A DNA stretch of 64,000 nt from Enterobacter chuandaensis (GCF_003594915.1 NZ_QZCS01000013.1:62001-126000), one strand, 5' to 3'. Shown: positions 30,630-40,503, counted from the stretch's first letter. Notes: a model not told the origin generated them from the sequence alone. Numbers and translations: made by a program.

Positions 30630-31820
30630 ATGACAGAACATATCCAGCCCACGACCAGACCGCAGACAAAAGAGGTTTCGCGCCCCAACTGGTCGGCGGT
30701 TTTCTCCGTGGCGTTCTGCGTCGCCTGCCTGATTACCGTTGAGTTTCTGCCGGTGAGCCTCCTGACACCGATGGCGCAGGATCTGGGTATTTCCGAGGGC
30801 GTGGCGGGCCAGTCCGTTACCGTCACCGCCTTCGTGGCGATGTTCGCCAGCCTGTTTATCACCCAGGTGATTGGTTCTATTGACCGCCGCAAAGTGGTCA
30901 TTCTGTTCAGCGTGCTGCTGACGCTCTCCTGCCTGCTGGTCTCCTTCGCGGAAAGCTTCACCCTGCTGCTGCTCGGTCGCGCCTGTCTCGGGCTTGGGCT
31001 CGGCGGATTTTGGGCGATGTCGGCCTCGCTGACCATGCGCCTGGTGCCCGCGCGCACGGTGCCAAAAGCGCTTTCCGTCATCTTCGGTGCGGTGTCTATT
31101 GCGCTGGTGATTGCCGCGCCGCTCGGCAGCTTCCTCGGTGGGATTATCGGCTGGCGTAACGTCTTTAACGCCGCGGCGGTGATGGGCGTGCTGTGCATTA
31201 TCTGGGTGTGGAAGGCGCTGCCGTCGCTGCCGGGCGAGGCGGCGCATCATAAGCAGAACATGTTCGCGCTGCTGAAGCGCCCCGGCGTGCTGGCGGGGAT
31301 GACCGCCATCTTCATGGCCTTTGCCGGACAGTTTGCCTTCTTTACCTACATCCGCCCGGTATTTATGACTATGGCGGGCTTTGACGTCGACGGCCTGACG
31401 CTGGTGCTGCTGAGCTTCGGTATCGCCAGCTTTGTCGGCACCTCGCTGTCGTCGCAGTTCCTGAAACGCTCCCTGAAGGTCGCTCTGGCGGGCGCGCCGC
31501 TGGTGCTGGCTGTCAGTGCCACGGTGCTGGTGCTGTGGGGCAGCGACAAGTGGGTAGCGTCGGCGATCGCTATTATCTGGGGCTTTGCCTTTGCGCTGGT
31601 GCCGGTGGGCTGGTCGACGTGGATCACCCGAACGCTTGCCGATCAGGCGGAAAAAGCCGGGTCGATTCAGGTGGCGGTGATCCAGCTGGCGAACACCTGC
31701 GGCGCGGCGGTGGGTGGCGTAGCGCTCGACCACCTGGGGCTGACCTCGCCGCTGGTGATTTCCGGTACGCTGATGTTGCTGACGGCGCTGCTGGTGGCGG
31801 GGAAGGTGAAGGCGCGCTGA
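30630..31820 (+). CDS. nepI: Purine ribonucleoside efflux pump NepI
   Basis: The 396-residue MFS exporter of inosine/guanosine and analogues (formerly YicM) has the E. coli length. Motifs: [38 protein letters not shown], and [20 protein letters not shown]. It has twelve TM segments. TTCAGGTGACGCC upstream supplies the ribosome site. The yefM-yoeB module follows at once, inserted between nepI and yicL. Confidence 0.94.
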   Translation: MTEHIQPTTRPQTKEVSRPNWSAVFSVAFCVACLITVEFLPVSLLTPMAQDLGISEGVAGQSVTVTAFVAMFASLFITQVIGSIDRRKVVILFSVLLTLSCLLVSFAESFTLLLLGRACLGLGLGGFWAMSASLTMRLVPARTVPKALSVIFGAVSIALVIAAPLGSFLGGIIGWRNVFNAAAVMGVLCIIWVWKALPSLPGEAAHHKQNMFALLKRPGVLAGMTAIFMAFAGQFAFFTYIRPVFMTMAGFDVDGLTLVLLSFGIASFVGTSLSSQFLKRSLKVALAGAPLVLAVSATVLVLWGSDKWVASAIAIIWGFAFALVPVGWSTWITRTLADQAEKAGSIQVAVIQLANTCGAAVGGVALDHLGLTSPLVISGTLMLLTALLVAGKVKAR

Positions 31821-31867
31821 TTGATTAATAGTCACCCCATCGATATACTTGTACCGTAACTTGTACA
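31821..31867 (+). promoter_or_regulatory. yefM-yoeB promoter and YefM operator
   Basis: TTGATT (31821-31826), a 17-nt spacer and TATACT (31844-31849) form a strong sigma-70 promoter. ACTTGTACC (31848-31855) and ACTTGTACA (31859-31867) are repeats of the TGTACA core that YefM/YoeB bind in E. coli, so the operon is probably autorepressed. Confidence 0.75.
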
Positions 31868-31876
31868 GGAGGAAAT

Positions 31877-32149
31877 ATGCAGGTTGTGACTTTTACCGAA
31901 GCACGAAGCCGACTCAAAGATGTGTTGGACGACGTGAATGACAACGTGGAGACCACCATCATCAGCCGCCGAAACGGGGGGGATGCGGTGGTGATGTCTT
32001 TACAGCACTACAACTCGATGATGGAAACCATCCATCTGATGAGTTCGCCTGCCAATGCCAGTCGACTGATGGAGTCAATCGCACAGGTAAATACCGGAAA
32101 AACCACGCAGAGGGATTTGATAGATGACCAGGCTACTGATTTGGACTGA
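31877..32149 (+). CDS. yefM: Antitoxin YefM (Phd/YefM family)
   Basis: The 90-residue antitoxin has the Phd/YefM N-terminal DNA-binding domain (VVTFTEARSRLKDVLDDVND, TIISRRNGGDAVVMSLQHYN). A flexible acidic C-terminal tail binds YoeB. AGGAGGAAAT is a very strong ribosome site before ATG 31877. Its end overlaps yoeB by 26 bp. It neutralises YoeB and represses the operon. Confidence 0.94.
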   Translation: MQVVTFTEARSRLKDVLDDVNDNVETTIISRRNGGDAVVMSLQHYNSMMETIHLMSSPANASRLMESIAQVNTGKTTQRDLIDDQATDLD

Positions 32150-32390
32150 TAACGGCTGGGATGATTACCTGTGGTGGCAGGAGCAGGATAAGAAAACGCT
32201 TCGCAGAATCAATAAATTGATTGAAGATGCGAAGCGTCAACCCTTTAATGGCCTGGGTAAGCCGGAACCGCTTAAGGGTAATCTTTCCGGATACTGGTTC
32301 CGCCGAATCAATGATACTGACCGTCTGGTTTACGGGGTGTCGGATAGCGCTCTCACTATTTTAATGTGCCGCTATCACTATTATTCGTAG
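32124..32390 (+). CDS. yoeB: Toxin YoeB, ribosome-dependent mRNA interferase
   Basis: The 88-residue RelE-superfamily toxin cleaves mRNA in the ribosomal A site. The catalytic residues of E. coli YoeB (Glu46, Arg65, His83) correspond to Glu48 in GKPEPLKGN, Arg67 in NDTDRLVYG and His85 in MCRYHYYS. All are present, so it should be active. The N terminus is two residues longer than E. coli. It is translated from within yefM and ends 1 bp before the convergent yicL stop. Confidence 0.94.
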   Translation: MTRLLIWTDNGWDDYLWWQEQDKKTLRRINKLIEDAKRQPFNGLGKPEPLKGNLSGYWFRRINDTDRLVYGVSDSALTILMCRYHYYS

Positions 32391-32391
32391 A

Positions 32392-33297
32392 TCATGCCGA
32401 TGCCTTCACCCGTCTTCTCGAATCCATCGAAATCAGCACCACCGACGACACAATCAGCAGCGTCCCCAGCCAGTCCGGCAGGGTGAACGCCACGCCCAGC
32501 AACACCACCGACAGCAGCGCGCTGCTCAGCGGCTCGGCGCAGCTCAGAATGCTCGCCTTCGGCCCGCCGATCATCTGCGCGCCCTTCAGATACAGGCTGA
32601 ACGTCAGCGCCGTGCCGATCACCACCAGGTAGAAAAACGCCAGCAGCAGGCCGCCGTCAATCACAAAGGTGGTCCCGCGTCCGGCGTAGAACGGCGTCAG
32701 CATCAATCCCGCAATCAGCATACTCCAGCCGACAATTGGCAGCGTACCGTAGCGGGCAATCAGCGCTGACGGATAGGTCGTATAAAACGCGGCGGCAAAC
32801 GCCGAAGCGATGCCGAAGAACAGCGCGGCAGGCGAGATGGAGAGCGAAGTCGGATCGCCGTGGGTGACCAACAGGAAAGTACCGATCAGCGACGTAAAAA
32901 TCGCTGACAGGACAAACACGCCGGGACGCGTTTTCCGCGCCAGGGCGAACCACGCCACGATGATGGTCGGCGACAGAAACTGCAGCACGGTGGCGGTAGC
33001 GGCGTTGGATTTTTCAATCGTCAGCAGGAAGGTGAGCTGCACGGTGAGCGCGCCGACCAGCGAGAAAAACAGCAGGCTGAGAGCGTCTTTGCGATGCTTG
33101 ATGACCGAGAAAATCTTGTCGCCGTGAACGAAGGAGAGCGTCAGGAGGATCACGCCGGTAAACAGCAGGCGAATCATGGTCAGGTAAGGCGAAGAAATGT
33201 GGCTTTTCTCCATGATGTACTGTGCACAAACCCCGGAACTGCCCCATAAAACGGCGGCGATCAGGACGTTTAGCATCCCTTTGCGTGTGGAACCCAT
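32392..33297 (-). CDS. yicL: YicL, EamA/DMT-family transporter
   Basis: The 301-residue inner-membrane protein has ten TM helices and two EamA repeats. [20 protein letters not shown] and [20 protein letters not shown] match E. coli YicL (307) nearly exactly. The substrate is unknown. ATG 33297 is preceded by GGGGAGAAC; the frame stays open to 33450, but that part runs through REP repeats. Confidence 0.92.
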   Translation of the reverse strand: MGSTRKGMLNVLIAAVLWGSSGVCAQYIMEKSHISSPYLTMIRLLFTGVILLTLSFVHGDKIFSVIKHRKDALSLLFFSLVGALTVQLTFLLTIEKSNAATATVLQFLSPTIIVAWFALARKTRPGVFVLSAIFTSLIGTFLLVTHGDPTSLSISPAALFFGIASAFAAAFYTTYPSALIARYGTLPIVGWSMLIAGLMLTPFYAGRGTTFVIDGGLLLAFFYLVVIGTALTFSLYLKGAQMIGGPKASILSCAEPLSSALLSVVLLGVAFTLPDWLGTLLIVSSVVLISMDSRRRVKASA

Positions 33298-33344
33298 GTT
33301 CTCCCCTGTTATGTTGGTTTTTTTGTAGCATAACATGGGATCTT

Positions 33345-33413
33345 GCCGGGTGGCGCTGCGCTTACCCGGCCTACAAGGTTGTGTAGGCCCGTGCAAGCGC
33401 AGCGCCGCCGGGC
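33345..33413. repeat. BIME: pair of inverted REP elements
   Basis: A first REP (GCCGGGTGGCGCTGCGC...ACCCGGC, 33345-33370) and a second inverted one (GCCCGTGCAAGCGCAGCG...GGGC, 33387-33413) are separated by a CTACAA/TTGTGTAG spacer that also pairs. It lies between yicL and the porin gene. Confidence 0.8.
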
Positions 33414-33431
33414 GAAATAAACGGCGCTGTA

Positions 33432-34811
33432 CTAGAACCACGCCTCCCACATCGCGCCAACGTTGAAGTCGTCGAGCGTTTCGTCTTTGGTGTTGTTCAC
33501 GCGCGCGGTGCGTTCGTTATCCACCTTGCCGCCGGTCACGTAGAAGCGCAGCATCGGACGGAACTCCGGCCCCATGGCGATAGACATGTTCTGCGACAGG
33601 GTCAGCTTCCAGCCCTTGTTGTCGCCGCCGTTGTCGTAATCAACGTGCTGCCAGCCCGCTTCCAGCCAGGTGGAGTGAACGTCGTTCCACCAGTGCATCG
33701 GACGCACGATGGCGTTGTAGTTCTTGCGATTATCGGTCTTATCACGGCTGTTATCGTAGTCGTGGAAGGCGAGGATGTACTCCACCTGCGTGGCCTGAGT
33801 GAATTTGTAAAGCCCTTCGAAGCTGGCGTAGACCGTGGTCAGATCCTCTGTTTTGTTGAATACGCTGTTGTCCGCGTTATCGGAGTAGCGGGCGATGACC
33901 TTGTTCACGCCGCTGTCGTTGGTGTGGCTCAGCACCACGCCGCCCTGCCAGGCGTTCAGACGCTCATCGCTCTCCACCGCTTTTGAATCAAAGCCGTAGT
34001 TGGCGTACAGCTCCAGATCCAGCGGACCGACCTTCATGCCGTGGATTTTCGAGGTGGCCGCGTAGTTGCCTTTATCGCCCGTGCCGGAACCGCCGGTACA
34101 GGTGATGCGCGACGGGTTCGCTTCATCTTCCATTACTTCCGGACTACAGGATTCCACCGCCGCCACGGCGGCTACGTCAAACTGCACGCCGCCGATGTCG
34201 AAGTTTTTCACCCCGGCGCCCTGGCCGTCGTGGTTCATCCAGAAGTAATCGTTGATGCCCTGCTGCGGACGCTGGTGGAAGTCACGACCGGCCCAGAAGT
34301 AGGCGTTCGGGTTGGAGGCCATAATGTTGGTCACCCCCGCGTAGGCTTTTTTCAGGTTAACTTCGTCGCCCCAGTGGTCGATCATCACGTTGATGTCCCA
34401 GATGGTGCCGTTGTCCCCCTTGAAGGCCTTGGAGAGCTGGAATTCCCCGCCGTTGCCTTCGTTGCCCAGACGACCAATCGCGGACGCGCCGTTGTAGGAG
34501 CCGTCCACCGCCACGTATTTCTGATCGGCGGCCTGGAAGTGCGCGCCGTAGCGGGCGTAGCCGGTAAATTTAATCCCGAACGGGATCGCCATATCGGGAG
34601 ATTGCGCCGCGCTTTGCGGCTCGGTCACCACGTCCGCTTTTTTCGCAACCGCGGCATCCATTTTGGCCTGACGCTCGGCGAGGGCTTTATCCACCGCTTT
34701 TGCCACAATGGCGTCGATTTGCTCCTGCGTAAATTCTTGTGCGAGTACAGAAATTGGGCAAAGCGCGGCGATAACCGCCATGGTTAATGGAAGTTTTTTA
34801 ATCGTATTCAT
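33432..34811 (-). CDS. LamB/BglH-type carbohydrate porin
   Basis: The 459-residue outer-membrane protein has a signal peptide ([20 protein letters not shown], cut after VLA). A short charged helical segment ([20 protein letters not shown]) follows, then a beta-barrel. Barrel motifs [32 protein letters not shown] and the C-terminal aromatic ending MWEAWF are those of the maltoporin/ScrY/BglH family. It lies at the end of the beta-glucoside PTS operon, 138 bp after EIIA, so it probably lets the same sugars through the outer membrane. Confidence 0.88.
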   Translation of the reverse strand: MNTIKKLPLTMAVIAALCPISVLAQEFTQEQIDAIVAKAVDKALAERQAKMDAAVAKKADVVTEPQSAAQSPDMAIPFGIKFTGYARYGAHFQAADQKYVAVDGSYNGASAIGRLGNEGNGGEFQLSKAFKGDNGTIWDINVMIDHWGDEVNLKKAYAGVTNIMASNPNAYFWAGRDFHQRPQQGINDYFWMNHDGQGAGVKNFDIGGVQFDVAAVAAVESCSPEVMEDEANPSRITCTGGSGTGDKGNYAATSKIHGMKVGPLDLELYANYGFDSKAVESDERLNAWQGGVVLSHTNDSGVNKVIARYSDNADNSVFNKTEDLTTVYASFEGLYKFTQATQVEYILAFHDYDNSRDKTDNRKNYNAIVRPMHWWNDVHSTWLEAGWQHVDYDNGGDNKGWKLTLSQNMSIAMGPEFRPMLRFYVTGGKVDNERTARVNNTKDETLDDFNVGAMWEAWF

Positions 34812-34949
34812 GGTTATCTCAATATAGTTTAATTTTATTCAGACAATAACCATCCCGCTCCGATCTGACAGAGTATGTCGCTATCATCAGAACAAGTGGA
34901 TCTCTATTTAGGGTACAGAGGTATTACATTAACTTTATTTCGCCATAGA

Positions 34950-35255
34950 CTATCTCTGATATAAATGAATAATTTCTTCAGACAATTCACGCGCTAATAA
35001 GGAATTCATTAAATGATCCTGCGCGTGCACCATGATTAACGTCATCGGCTGGCGGCCTTCGCCCGCATCCTGCTCGATCAGTTTGGTCTGCATCTTGTGC
35101 GCCTGGCGCGCGTAGCCGTCGGCTTCGCGCAGCAGGCTTTTGGCCTCGTCAAAGTTGCCCTGACGCGCCGCGTGCAGGGCTTCAAAGCACAGGCTGCGGG
35201 ACTGTCCGGCATTGACGATAATTTCCATTACGGCTTCTTCTAATGCGATCATCAT
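34950..35255 (-). CDS. PTS lactose/cellobiose-type EIIA
   Basis: The 101-residue all-helical EIIA of the Lac/Chb family relays phosphate from HPr to EIIB. The phospho-histidine is His77 in LIMVHAQDHLM. It starts ALEEAVMEIIVNAGQSRSL, the family N-terminal helix. It lies 2 bp after the GH1 gene. Translation may start at either of two adjacent ATGs. Confidence 0.92.
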   Translation of the reverse strand: MMIALEEAVMEIIVNAGQSRSLCFEALHAARQGNFDEAKSLLREADGYARQAHKMQTKLIEQDAGEGRQPMTLIMVHAQDHLMNSLLARELSEEIIHLYQR

Positions 35256-35257
35256 TA

Positions 35258-36634
35258 TTACTCTTTTTCAAAACTATTATTTAAGGCGGTGGCGGCAAAC
35301 CACTCTCCGCTTTTCTTGATGGTGCGCTGCTGCGTTTTAAAATCGAGCTGGATAAATCCGTAGCGATTTTTATAGGCATTACACCACGACCAGTTATCAA
35401 TAAACGTCCACATATGGTAGCCAAGGCAATTACACCCTTCGCTAATGCCTGTATGCAGCCAGGCTAGATGTTCGGAAATAAAGTCGATGCGGTATTGATC
35501 GTTAATCTGGCCGTTTTCAATAAAGCGCTGCTCGTTTTCGACGCCCATGCCGTTTTCAGAAATAAAGCAGCGTGGGTTGCCGTAATTGTCGCGCAGGTTA
35601 ACCAGAATATCGTAAATACCCGGCTCGTAGATTTCCCAGCCGCGGTACGGGTTCATCTTGCGGCCCGGCATCTCGTAGCTATCAAAGAACCATTCCGGCA
35701 TAAACGGCGCCTGCGGGTTCACCGCGCTGTCGCGACACTTCACGCGACGCGGCTGATAGTAGTTAATGCCGAGCAGATCGATTTTCCCTTCCGCGATCAG
35801 GGCGCTGTCTTCCGGCTTGCAGGCAGGCAGCTGATCGTACGCTTTCAGCAGCGCCACCAGGTCCGCCGGGTATTCACCGCGCAGCACCGGGTCGAGGAAG
35901 CTGCGGTTAAACATCAGGTCCGCAATGTGCGCCGCCTTCACGTCCGCCGGGTTCTGCGAGCGCGGGTAGGACGGCGTCAGGTTCAGCACGATGCCAATCT
36001 CCCCCGCGTAATGCCCGGCGCGGTAAGCCTGAACCGCCTTCGCATGGGCCAGCACGGTGTGATATGCCACGGTGGCTGCCCGACGAAAATCCACCACGTT
36101 CGGGTAGTGGAAATCGTACAGATAACCGCCTTCCACCGGCACGATCGGCTCGTTGAAGGTAAACCAGTGCAGCACGCGATCGCCAAACAGCTCAAAGCAG
36201 ATCTGCGCATAGCGGGCGTAAGCATCCACCACGTCGCGATTTTCCCAGCCGCCAATCTCCTGCATCGCCATCGGCATGTCGAAATGGAACAGGGTGATAA
36301 ACGGTGTAATGCCCTGTTCATTCAGCTCATCAATGACCTGATTGTAAAAATCGACCGCTTCCGGGTTCACTTCACCGATACCGTCGGGGATCAGGCGCGC
36401 CCAGCTAATCGAGGTACGAAAGCTGTTGTGGTTCAGCTGCTTTAACAGCTGAATGTCCGTTTTCCAGTGCTGATAAAACGTGGAGGTCTGCTGCGGCCCC
36501 ACGCCGTTGTGAAAACGGTTCGGCTCGCGGGCAAACCAGTAATCCCACGTGGTTTCCCCCTCTCTTGCCCCTTCGGTCTGGAGAGCAGAGCTTGCGCTGC
36601 CCCACCAGAAGTTATCGGGAAATGCGTATTTCAT
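35258..36634 (-). CDS. 6-phospho-beta-glucosidase (GH1)
   Basis: The 458-residue cytosolic glycosidase cleaves the phosphorylated beta-glucoside brought in by the PTS. GH1 motifs are FPDNFWWGSASSALQTEGA at the N terminus, the acid/base Glu162 in TFNEP and the nucleophile Glu360 in FISENGMG. ATG 36634 is chosen because GAGGAG stands five bases upstream. It lies between EIIC and EIIA genes of one operon. Cellobiose, arbutin or salicin are plausible substrates, but not decidable here. Confidence 0.93.
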   Translation of the reverse strand: MKYAFPDNFWWGSASSALQTEGAREGETTWDYWFAREPNRFHNGVGPQQTSTFYQHWKTDIQLLKQLNHNSFRTSISWARLIPDGIGEVNPEAVDFYNQVIDELNEQGITPFITLFHFDMPMAMQEIGGWENRDVVDAYARYAQICFELFGDRVLHWFTFNEPIVPVEGGYLYDFHYPNVVDFRRAATVAYHTVLAHAKAVQAYRAGHYAGEIGIVLNLTPSYPRSQNPADVKAAHIADLMFNRSFLDPVLRGEYPADLVALLKAYDQLPACKPEDSALIAEGKIDLLGINYYQPRRVKCRDSAVNPQAPFMPEWFFDSYEMPGRKMNPYRGWEIYEPGIYDILVNLRDNYGNPRCFISENGMGVENEQRFIENGQINDQYRIDFISEHLAWLHTGISEGCNCLGYHMWTFIDNWSWCNAYKNRYGFIQLDFKTQQRTIKKSGEWFAATALNNSFEKE

Positions 36635-36651
36635 GACCACTCCTCTTTGAC

Positions 36652-37977
36652 TTAATTGCTTGTCGCTTCAGCGGTACCGACGGTTGCCTGGGCCTTCTGC
36701 TCTTCATTTTTGATGAGCGTACGCTCATAGGCGCGCAGGAACGGCAGGTACATCAGCGCGGACATCACCATACAGACCAGGCACATCACCACCGGGCTCA
36801 GCGCCCAGTTCGCCGCCCACGAGGCACCAATCGGTGCAGGGGTGGTCCACGGGGTCAACGACACAACCTGTGCCAGCCAGCCGAGTTTGGTTGCACCGTA
36901 CGCCAGGCAGGCGTTGACCAACGGAACAAACACGAACGGGATAAACAGCATCGGGTTCATGATGATCGGCGCGCCGAACAGAATCGGTTCGTTGATGTTA
37001 AAGAAGCTTGGCACAACGCCCATTTTGCCGATGGTGCGCAGGTGGGTAACGCGGCTGCGCAGCAGCAGGAAGGCCAGCGGCAGCGTGGAGCCTACGCCGC
37101 CAATCAGCAGGTAGTGATCCCAGAAGCCCTGCAGGTAAACGTGCGGCAGCGCCGCGCCTGCGGCGAGTGCCGCCTGGTTTGCAGAGAGGTTCGCCATCCA
37201 GAACGGGTTCATGATGCCGGTGACAATCAGCGAGCCGTGAATACCGGCGAACCAGAAGATCTGGCACAGCAGCACGGAGAGCAGAATCGCGGGCAGGGAG
37301 TCAGACGCGGATACCAGCGGCTCCAGCAGGTGCATGATCGCCTGCGGGATGATCATCCCGGTCTGCGCTTCAATGAACAGGTTCAGCGGGTGCAGCGTAC
37401 CGATCACCACCATCACCGGGATCAGGATTTCGAACGAGCGCGCCACGCCGGTTGGCACTTCCTTTGGCAGGCGGATGGTCACGTTGTTCTGCTTCAGCCA
37501 CGCATAGACGCGGGTGGAGTAGATGGCGGTGATTAGCGCGGTGAAGATGCCCTGACCGGAGAGATACTGGGTCGAGATTTTGCCATCGGCATACGGCGCG
37601 GCGACCAGCAGGAAGGCCATAAAGGCCAGCAGGCCGGACATCACCGGGTCGAGGTTAAACTGACGCCCCAGGCTCGCCCCAATCCCCACCGAGATGAAGA
37701 AGGTCATGACGCCCATGCTGAGGTTAAACGGCAGCATCAGCTGCTCGCGGTAGGTCTGGGAGAAATCCAGCCAGCCGCGGGCGAAGCTGTTGGTGGTATC
37801 CGCCGAGAACGGCGGGAAGATGAACACCAGCATAAACGAGCCGATGATCATAAACGGCAGCGCGGCGGTAAAACCGTCGCGGATGGCAATCACATACTTT
37901 TGCTGACCCAGCTTTGCGGCCAGCGGGGTAATTGACTGCTCAATCACCGCGACCATGGATTGATATAACGAACTCAT
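36652..37977 (-). CDS. PTS cellobiose-type EIIC permease
   Basis: The 441-residue integral membrane transporter belongs to the Lac/Chb (CelB) EIIC family. Motifs include IRDGFTAALPFMIIGSFMLV, FWFAGIHGSLIVTGIMNPFW (the GIHG loop) and FNINEPILFGAPIIMNPMLF, the substrate-binding NEP motif. It works with separate EIIB and EIIA proteins in the same operon. It lies 11 bp after the EIIB gene. Confidence 0.93.
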   Translation of the reverse strand: MSSLYQSMVAVIEQSITPLAAKLGQQKYVIAIRDGFTAALPFMIIGSFMLVFIFPPFSADTTNSFARGWLDFSQTYREQLMLPFNLSMGVMTFFISVGIGASLGRQFNLDPVMSGLLAFMAFLLVAAPYADGKISTQYLSGQGIFTALITAIYSTRVYAWLKQNNVTIRLPKEVPTGVARSFEILIPVMVVIGTLHPLNLFIEAQTGMIIPQAIMHLLEPLVSASDSLPAILLSVLLCQIFWFAGIHGSLIVTGIMNPFWMANLSANQAALAAGAALPHVYLQGFWDHYLLIGGVGSTLPLAFLLLRSRVTHLRTIGKMGVVPSFFNINEPILFGAPIIMNPMLFIPFVFVPLVNACLAYGATKLGWLAQVVSLTPWTTPAPIGASWAANWALSPVVMCLVCMVMSALMYLPFLRAYERTLIKNEEQKAQATVGTAEATSN

Positions 37978-37988
37978 GTGAACACCTT

Positions 37989-38303
37989 TTAGTGTGCCGC
38001 TTCGATGAGCGACAGAGCATAGTCCAGTACTTTATCGCCACGCTGCATGCCGTAGTCCATCATGTCGATGGGCTGCACCGGAATGCCATGCGTCGCCGCC
38101 TTGTCTGAGAGTGTCTGTAACATGTATTTCACTTGCGGTCCGAGAAGTACCACCTGGTATTGCGGAAACTGCGTATCAAATTCGGAAACACCGTACGCAT
38201 CTATCTTCACCGGCACACCACGTTCTTTCGCGACATCGACCATTTTGCTGACTAACAGGCTGGTGGACATCCCGGCAGAACAGCACAGCATAATCTTGAA
38301 CAT
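37989..38303 (-). CDS. PTS cellobiose-type EIIB
   Basis: The 104-residue cytosolic EIIB carries the phospho-cysteine in MLCCSAGMSTSLLVSKM (Cys8). VVLLGPQVKYML and PIDMMDYGM are typical of the family. ATG 38303 lies 9 nt after GAGGA; an upstream TTG in frame at 38309 is less suitable. It is first in the operon EIIB-EIIC-GH1-EIIA-porin, divergent from the LacI-type regulator. Confidence 0.92.
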   Translation of the reverse strand: MFKIMLCCSAGMSTSLLVSKMVDVAKERGVPVKIDAYGVSEFDTQFPQYQVVLLGPQVKYMLQTLSDKAATHGIPVQPIDMMDYGMQRGDKVLDYALSLIEAAH

Positions 38304-38356
38304 CGACAACCATCCTCTAAATGTAAAAAGTTATTGCGAGGATGATTGGACATGAT

Positions 38357-38374
38357 ACGGAAACCGGTTTCCAT
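38357..38374. promoter_or_regulatory. Operator 1 for the LacI-type regulator
   Basis: GGAAACCGGTTTCC (38359-38372) is a perfect 14-bp palindrome with a central CG, as expected for a LacI/GalR-family dimer. It is 56 bp upstream of the EIIB start. Confidence 0.75.
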
Positions 38375-38483
38375 TCATAAAAGACAGAAGTGTGACAACC
38401 ATCAAGATCCGTTACTTATGAGGCTAATTAACCGGATGTGGGTCACATAATTTGGCTGTTTTTACGTCATTTTGAGTGGAAAC

Positions 38484-38498
38484 GGAAAATCGGTTTCC
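38484..38498. promoter_or_regulatory. Operator 2 for the LacI-type regulator
   Basis: GGAAAATCGGTTTCC repeats the operator-1 arms with one extra central base and is 112 bp from it. Looping between the two sites is possible. A -10-like TATAAT for the regulator gene lies at 38533-38538. Confidence 0.6.
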
Positions 38499-38596
38499 AT
38501 GGAAAACGGAAACGGATATACTCCGTTCTGGCTATAATATGAGCCGTAGCGGTGATGGAATTTGCAGGCACGAAGTCAGCCTGCCAGGGGAAAGAG

Positions 38597-39547
38597 ATGT
38601 CGACAATCAATGATGTATCACGTCTTGCCGGGGTGTCTAAAGCCACGGTATCGCGAGTGTTGAGTGGGTCACGTGGCGTAAAGGAAGCCAGCCGTCAGGC
38701 CGTTCTGAAGGCAGCGGATGAGCTGAACTATCGTCCCAACGTGATTGCCCAGTCGCTGCTGAGCCAGTCGACGGGCTGCATTGGGGTGATTTGCGCACAG
38801 GAAAATATTAACCAGACCACCGGTTATCTGTACGCGCTGGAAAAACAGCTCAGCCAGCATCAAAAACACCTGCTGCTGCGCTTCGCCCATAGCAAAGCGG
38901 AAGTGATGAACGCGCTCGAAGAACTCTCCTGCGGCCTGTGTGACGACATCCTGGTGATTGGCGCGCGTTTCCCGCTGGACGTGGAGATGGAAAACGTCAT
39001 TCTGGTTGACTGTATGGAAGCTGAAAACACCAACAGCATCCAGTTCGACCACGCCTTTGCCGCCGAAACCGCCTGTAACTATCTCACCAGCCAGGGACGT
39101 CGCCAGATTGCCCTGATCCACCCGCACGGTAGCGGGTTTGCCGACCAGGTGCTGCTTGGCTACAAGCACGCGCTGGAGAAAAACTTCCTGCCCTTTAATC
39201 GCAACCTGGTCTTTATGGACGCGACATCCTCATCCGTAGCGCTGCAGGAGTTGCTCAACAACGCCAGTACTCTCAATTTCAACGCGCTGCTGGTGGCGGA
39301 CGAGCAGGAAGCCCAGCGGGTCATCCCGCAGCTTCAGGCGTTTAATAAATCGGTGCCGGACGACATCATGGTCTTCAGCCTGGGCGGATCGCTGCATCTG
39401 CCGGGTATTCCGGTGATCCCGGCCATCGAGTATTCAATGGACGCCATGGCAGCGCGTATCGTGAGCTGGCTGACCGAGAAAACGCAGATGCTCGGGTCCT
39501 ATGTTCTGCGTGGGGATTTGATTATTCCGGATGTGCGGAAGCGGTAA
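38597..39547 (+). CDS. LacI-family transcriptional regulator
   Basis: The 316-residue repressor has the N-terminal LacI helix-turn-helix and hinge (TINDVSRLAGVSKATVSRVL, then AADELNYRPNVIAQSL). A periplasmic-binding-protein-like effector domain follows (GCIGVICAQENINQTTGYLY, RRQIALIHPHGSGFADQVLL). It is divergent from the beta-glucoside PTS operon and should regulate it, through the GGAAACCGGTTTCC sites. ATG 38597 follows GGGGAAAGAG; the frame is open to 38552. Confidence 0.92.
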   Translation: MSTINDVSRLAGVSKATVSRVLSGSRGVKEASRQAVLKAADELNYRPNVIAQSLLSQSTGCIGVICAQENINQTTGYLYALEKQLSQHQKHLLLRFAHSKAEVMNALEELSCGLCDDILVIGARFPLDVEMENVILVDCMEAENTNSIQFDHAFAAETACNYLTSQGRRQIALIHPHGSGFADQVLLGYKHALEKNFLPFNRNLVFMDATSSSVALQELLNNASTLNFNALLVADEQEAQRVIPQLQAFNKSVPDDIMVFSLGGSLHLPGIPVIPAIEYSMDAMAARIVSWLTEKTQMLGSYVLRGDLIIPDVRKR

Positions 39548-39559
39548 AACATTTTCCAG

Positions 39560-39585
39560 GCCGGGTGAGCGCAGCGCCGCCCGGC
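39560..39585. repeat. REP element
   Basis: GCCGGGTGAGCGCAGCGCC-GCCCGGC lies between the convergent LacI-type and yicS genes. It is the same family as the elements at 23776 and 33345. Confidence 0.75.
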
Positions 39586-39591
39586 GAGAAC

Positions 39592-39891
39592 TCAGTAATC
39601 TTCCATACAATCCACCTGACTGACTGCATCCCAGTAGGCGTCCGGGTTGTCGCGCTTCACGGCGGTAACGGCATTTTTGATCAGCAGCTGGTTGGCCTCC
39701 GACGACAAAATCATCTCCTGCCAGGCCTTATCGCTCTGTTTTTTCTGTGGCGTACAGGCTTTCTTAATATCTTTCATAACCTGCTGCTTTATTTGCGCCT
39801 CTTTCGCTGGGTCATCCTTTTCCTGGGCATGGACGAACGCGGCGAAGAGCAGACAAACCAGCAGGCAGACCAGGTGCGCAGCTTTCATCAA
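39592..39891 (-). CDS. yicS: YicS, small secreted protein
   Basis: The 99-residue protein has a signal peptide (MMKAAHLVCLLVCLLFAAFV-HA). The mature part contains VMKDIKKACTPQ and AVTAVKRDNPDAYWDAV plus a C-terminal Cys, so a disulfide (ACTPQ with VDCMED) is likely. It resembles E. coli YicS, a periplasmic protein of unknown function, and lies in the same yic neighbourhood. Start could be the first or second Met. Confidence 0.82.
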   Translation of the reverse strand: MMKAAHLVCLLVCLLFAAFVHAQEKDDPAKEAQIKQQVMKDIKKACTPQKKQSDKAWQEMILSSEANQLLIKNAVTAVKRDNPDAYWDAVSQVDCMEDY

Positions 39892-40027
39892 AACCCCCTT
39901 GAGAAGTCACAGGCTTCCCATGAAATATATCGTTACCTTCAGTGTTACGACGCCAGCCGAAAGTATGAATTTTCTCCAGGGTGTGGGTATGCGATAGTGA
40001 AACGGCAGAAAAAATAAGGAGAAAAAT

Positions 40028-40447
40028 ATGCATCTGAGCATTACTGATAACGTCACGACGCAGGAGAAAGAGGAGTTACTAACGGGACTGAGGGCTTTTA
40101 ACGGACAGTTTCTCGATCTGACTAACTTTAGCGGCGATATTGGCGTTTACGTGCGTGACGATAAAGGCGTCATGCTCGGCGGGCTAATAGGCGTGCGTAA
40201 AGGCGACTGGCTGAATATCGACTTTCTCTGGGTGAGTGACACCGTGCGGGGTAACGGCGTGGGTAGCCAGCTTATCAAAACGGCCGAAGAGGAAGCCAGA
40301 CGCAAAGGCTGCAAGCACGCGCTGGTGGATACCGCCAGCTTCCAGGCGCGCCCGTTCTATGAAAAACAGGGGTACCAGCTGCAGATGTCTTTGCAGGATT
40401 ATCTTTATCCGGGCATGCAGCGGCATTATCTGGCGAAAGCGCTTTAA
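40028..40447 (+). CDS. GNAT-family N-acetyltransferase
   Basis: The 139-residue enzyme carries the acetyl-CoA loop in [20 protein letters not shown] and the motif B segment [20 protein letters not shown]. The substrate is unknown. AAGGAGAAAAAT gives a strong ribosome site. It lies between yicS and the vapBC-like pair without overlap. Confidence 0.87.
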   Translation: MHLSITDNVTTQEKEELLTGLRAFNGQFLDLTNFSGDIGVYVRDDKGVMLGGLIGVRKGDWLNIDFLWVSDTVRGNGVGSQLIKTAEEEARRKGCKHALVDTASFQARPFYEKQGYQLQMSLQDYLYPGMQRHYLAKAL

Positions 40448-40503
40448 GTCCGCTGCGGTGATTATGGATTCTGCTATTTATTGCGAGTCGCTTTCCTAAT
40501 TTG

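Noticed and set aside
30618-31835. Long minus-strand open frame opposite nepI (405 codons)
   Set aside because: Low-complexity Gln/Arg/His composition, no signal or domain; it is a shadow of the MFS gene codons.
34041-34787. Open frame opposite the porin gene (248 codons)
   Set aside because: Antisense to a well-supported porin, repetitive Val/His/Arg composition, no ribosome site.
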